Below, one piece after another: positions 5,539 through 7,788 of a DNA stretch of 7,788 bases. The notes beneath the pieces are model-generated. The model had not been told where the DNA came from, ran no database searches, and saw only the letters and a list, made by a program, of their open reading frames with translations. Made by a program: the position numbers and the translations under genes. Numbering within the stretch: the stretch's first letter is position 1; each line of letters opens with the position of its first letter. Source of the stretch: Clostridia bacterium (lineage in GTDB: Bacteria; Bacillota; Clostridia; Peptostreptococcales; Anaerovoracaceae); assembly GCA_024403005.1 (NCBI GenBank), contig JAKSSQ010000082.1, positions 1 to 7,788 on the forward strand, given 5' to 3'.

Positions 5539-6042
5539 TTAGAGGTATTCGATGGATACAACTGTGTCGTTTTCTACTACGAATACGAGGGAAACACCGT
5601 TCTTTTCGTAGGAATAGATGTCGCCGGAAGGTTCGCCGTACTTTTCAACAACTGCGCTTGCGGGTGAACCGATGTATACGCCTTCGATTGTTGTTACGGA
5701 GTCGTCTGTGAGCAGGATGGAGCAGATAAGGTCTGTGTTATCGTCCTTGGGGTTTGTGGATACTGTGAATCCGGAGTAAGTGTAAACCTTGTCCAGGCCC
5801 TTGAATGCGCAGGATTCAGCTTCGAAATAGCTTGCAGGTTCGCCGAGAATTGCTTCTACGGGGCCCATTTCGTCGCCAACTGTGAATGTTGCGCCGCCTG
5901 CTGTGAATGCGAAAACTTCAGGTGCGGGAGCAGGTACATCTGTCTGTGCAGGTTCCTGGGGTGCTGCAGGTGCTTCGCTGCCGCATGCGGCGAAGGAAAC
6001 TGCCATTAAAAGTACGAGTGCTAATGCAATAAACTTCTTCAT
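5539..6042 (-). CDS. Small lipoprotein with two BamE-like repeats
   Basis: Function unknown. The 167-residue protein has a clear lipoprotein signal (MKKFIALALVLLMAVSFAAC, Cys20 lipidated) and a short Ala/Pro-rich spacer to about 42. Two related units follow: VGDEMGPVEAILGEP... (55-117) and IGSPASAVVEKYGEP... (124-167). Each starts with a Gly-x-x-hydrophobic-hydrophobic-x-x-hydrophobic-GEP helix and continues into beta strands, which resembles the SmpA/BamE fold; that likeness is by eye only. The start is supported by AAGGAG about 8 bases before ATG. It lies 29 bases after the SGNH protein gene and 26 before the ligase, so it belongs to the operon. It should be tethered to the outer face of the membrane, where the MBOAT/SGNH step would take place. 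It could be an accessory or scaffold for transfer, but nothing in the sequence proves this. It is not part of the canonical dltABCD set. Confidence 0.85.
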   Translation of the reverse strand: MKKFIALALVLLMAVSFAACGSEAPAAPQEPAQTDVPAPAPEVFAFTAGGATFTVGDEMGPVEAILGEPASYFEAESCAFKGLDKVYTYSGFTVSTNPKDDNTDLICSILLTDDSVTTIEGVYIGSPASAVVEKYGEPSGDIYSYEKNGVSLVFVVENDTVVSIEYL

Positions 6043-6071
6043 TTTGTATCTCCTTAAATTTAAATAACTGA

Positions 6072-7100
6072 CTACTGCTGTGCTTTGAGCTCTTCTTTTC
6101 TCGCTTCGAAAGCTTTATGTTTTTCCGTCCAGACCTTTTCGTAGGCTTCGTCGCCTCTGTGGTCCGTAAGGTTATATTCTTCTGAAATAATGCCGCCGAG
6201 CCATTTTGTAAGCTTTTCTCCGCCGGCCAGGTTCAGATGCAGACCGCTGTCGTAGGTGTCCACAGCGAAATCCAGGCCGATTTCTTCCAGATGGTCCAGG
6301 GTGTTTATATAGACGATGCCGTTTGCTTCTGCGAAAGCTTCCAGCTGCTCGCTCCACTGGCCGTACCAGAAGGGGTAGAGGCTGGGAGATTTAATAAGGA
6401 GCAGAGGCACATCTTTTTCCTTGCATAAATCTGCGATTTTCTGCAGATATTCCATGTTTACAGCTGCAAATCTGTAGTCTGCCAGGGGTTTGCCGCCGGG
6501 AACGTTTTCTGCGGGCTTAATGCCAAGGTTCATCATGTAGCCGCTGTCGGATACGATTTCGTCCTTAAACAGACCGGAGAAATCTTCTGCCGTAAGCTCT
6601 TTCCATCTGTCGTGGTAGCGCAGGATGGGGAAGAGGTAAGAGGCCAGAGTTTCTTCTTCCATCTTCGTGGCCTTAATGCTTTCCAGCTTGTATTTGCTCA
6701 GCTTCATGCCGTCGATGGACATTCTGTTATAGGCTTCGTTGGTCTGGGTCGGTTCACTCATGGCCAGCACGCTGACCGCAACCAGCGCCGGTTTTTCCTT
6801 TTCCAGCATTTCCGCCGTTAAGCAGTAGGTCTGGGGGATCAGCTGCTGAGCGCTTCCGCGGATGTAGGAGCTGATGCCGTATTCCTGCCAGAGCACGTCG
6901 GGAACGATGTTCTCGTAGAACTCGCAGTCGCCGGCGAAGAGCACGTCGTGGGCCGCGGTTTCCTTATAGTACTCGGCTATCAGAGACCCTTCCTGAAGGC
7001 TGGTGCGGTACTTTGGCATTAGAACTTCCGTGGCCAGAGCCAGGGTTCCTATGCATATACCTGCCGTTATTAAGATTTTAGCTATGGTTTTTGCCTTCAT
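6072..7100 (-). CDS. Membrane-anchored SGNH/DltD-like acyltransfer partner
   Basis: Predicted extracytoplasmic SGNH-fold protein (342 residues) that would take the acyl group delivered by the MBOAT and place it on a polymer, as DltD, AlgJ or WssI-type partners do. One N-terminal membrane anchor (6-26) is visible. The nucleophile block reads FAGDCEFYEN (55-64), so Cys59 replaces the Ser of GDS. RGSAQQ (81-86) looks like block II, and DSGLHLN (284-290; Asp284, His288) supplies the C-terminal Asp/His. LLLIKSPSLYPFWY (233-246) is another conserved-looking strand and loop. ATG 7100 is chosen because it sits one base after the MBOAT stop (TGA-T-ATG) and gives a clean anchor. An in-frame ATG at 7133 overlaps the MBOAT by 32 bases. 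No good ribosome site precedes either, so coupling to the MBOAT is likely. The C-terminus is charged and lysine/glutamate-rich. Confidence 0.85.
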   Translation of the reverse strand: MKAKTIAKILITAGICIGTLALATEVLMPKYRTSLQEGSLIAEYYKETAAHDVLFAGDCEFYENIVPDVLWQEYGISSYIRGSAQQLIPQTYCLTAEMLEKEKPALVAVSVLAMSEPTQTNEAYNRMSIDGMKLSKYKLESIKATKMEEETLASYLFPILRYHDRWKELTAEDFSGLFKDEIVSDSGYMMNLGIKPAENVPGGKPLADYRFAAVNMEYLQKIADLCKEKDVPLLLIKSPSLYPFWYGQWSEQLEAFAEANGIVYINTLDHLEEIGLDFAVDTYDSGLHLNLAGGEKLTKWLGGIISEEYNLTDHRGDEAYEKVWTEKHKAFEARKEELKAQQ

Positions 7101-7101
7101 A

Positions 7102-7788
7102 TCAGAACTGGTTGTAAATAAACTGGGATGCATCGTAGCCGATGCCGTAAATACCGAAAATTATAACTGCAAAGGCGAGAATTACCGCGGTCGCAATAAC
7201 TGCAGTGCTTCCCTTTGCTGCGATTGCTTCGTACACGTTTTCTCTGCGCTCTTTTAAGCTGAACGTAAGCATAAGAAGGAGGCCGATGCCTGCTGCGATC
7301 CAGTCCAGAGGAACGATTCCAAGGCCGTTCTTTGCAGTTGCAAGAACTTCTGCAAGCCCAGCTCCGGAGAACATTCCGAAGATCTGGGAGCCTGCCAGCT
7401 TAATGTCCGGATATAAATCCAGAACGTTTACGATGGACATAAGGGTAAAGGTTCTTAAACACTGGAAAGCTCTGTAGCATGTATTGGCTTCAGCGCCGGG
7501 GAACTTTCCGTGGAACTTGTTATAGAAAGGCGTAAGTTCCTGGGAAACCAGGATGATTATGCCGTTGCACAGACCCCATGCGATAAAATTGAGGCCTGTT
7601 CCGTGCCAGAGACCTGTGGTTGTCCAGAGGATGATTGTGCTTAGATAGAGGCAGATTCTGTTGGATGCGCCGGTTCCGAAGCGATTCTTAACGGCCTTGC
7701 CGAGGGAGCGCATGGAAGCGGAGGTAAACAGGGGGTAGAAAACGTAATCTCTGAACCAGGAACCCATGGACATGTGCCAGCGTCTCCA
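7102..7788 (-). CDS. MBOAT O-acyltransferase (DltB/AlgI family), 5' end outside window
   Basis: Only the C-terminal 228 residues are present; the frame is open through the window edge at 7788, so the start is missing. The family is clear from WRRWHMSMGSWFRDYVFYPL at the edge, which is the signature loop of DltB/AlgI proteins. The invariant histidine in TTGLWHGTGLNFIAWG (His codon at 7605-7603) also supports it. Several hydrophobic helices follow, with a last transmembrane segment before YDASQFIYNQF. Members move an acyl group from a cytoplasmic carrier or CoA through a membrane pore to an outside acceptor. Here the ligase and carrier of the same operon are the likely donors and the SGNH protein encoded one base downstream the likely partner, as in DltB/DltD. 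The operon promoter lies beyond the window. Calling it dltB outright is avoided because the acyl group is probably not D-alanine. Confidence 0.92.
   Translation of the reverse strand, partial: WRRWHMSMGSWFRDYVFYPLFTSASMRSLGKAVKNRFGTGASNRICLYLSTIILWTTTGLWHGTGLNFIAWGLCNGIIILVSQELTPFYNKFHGKFPGAEANTCYRAFQCLRTFTLMSIVNVLDLYPDIKLAGSQIFGMFSGAGLAEVLATAKNGLGIVPLDWIAAGIGLLLMLTFSLKERRENVYEAIAAKGSTAVIATAVILAFAVIIFGIYGIGYDASQFIYNQF

Noticed and set aside
2584..7788. Ordinary dltABCD operon for D-alanylation
   Set aside because: Gene order differs, an extra decarboxylase and lipoprotein are present, and the ligase lacks the pocket cysteine.

Overview
The window is ordinary chromosomal DNA of a Gram-positive, probably clostridial (Firmicutes) bacterium. 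I infer this from the strong GGAGG-type ribosome binding sites, Bacillota-style -35/-10 promoters, lipobox lipoproteins, a Dlt-like cell-envelope operon and a tmRNA tag ending in FAFAA. Genus cannot be fixed from the sequence. There is no mobile element, CRISPR array or tRNA gene.

Layout. (1) Positions 37-502, minus strand: the tmRNA gene ssrA with an extended -10 promoter and a long hairpin terminator. (2) Positions 540-1181, minus strand: mntP, a manganese efflux pump, with its own promoter. (3) Positions 1193-2515, plus strand: a gene divergent from mntP that encodes a secreted lipoprotein with an Ig-like domain, a transglutaminase-like Cys-His-Asp domain and a proline-rich tail. It ends in a bidirectional terminator at 2493-2515. 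A 6-bp inverted repeat lies over the two facing -35 boxes. (4) Positions 2584-7788, minus strand: a tightly packed operon that enters the window already in progress. In transcription order it encodes an MBOAT acyltransferase (5' end cut by the window edge), a membrane-anchored SGNH/DltD-like protein, a small lipoprotein, a DltA-like AMP-forming ligase, a fold-type III PLP decarboxylase and an acyl carrier protein.

How the genes may work together. The last operon has every part of a D-alanylation (Dlt) system: adenylating ligase, carrier protein, MBOAT and SGNH partner. It also carries an amino-acid decarboxylase between ligase and carrier. A ligase-decarboxylase-carrier trio is known from butirosin biosynthesis (BtrJ/BtrK/BtrI), where glutamate is loaded on the carrier through its side-chain carboxyl and then decarboxylated to GABA. 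A related trio is found in exosortase-A loci. My inference is that this operon makes a decarboxylated omega-aminoacyl group on the carrier (for example GABA from Glu, beta-alanine from Asp, or a lysyl-type group from diaminopimelate). The MBOAT/SGNH pair would then pass it through the membrane onto an extracellular polymer. This would be a variant of Dlt with a different acyl donor, and it is the most interesting feature of the window. The chemistry is predicted from gene content and motifs, not shown.
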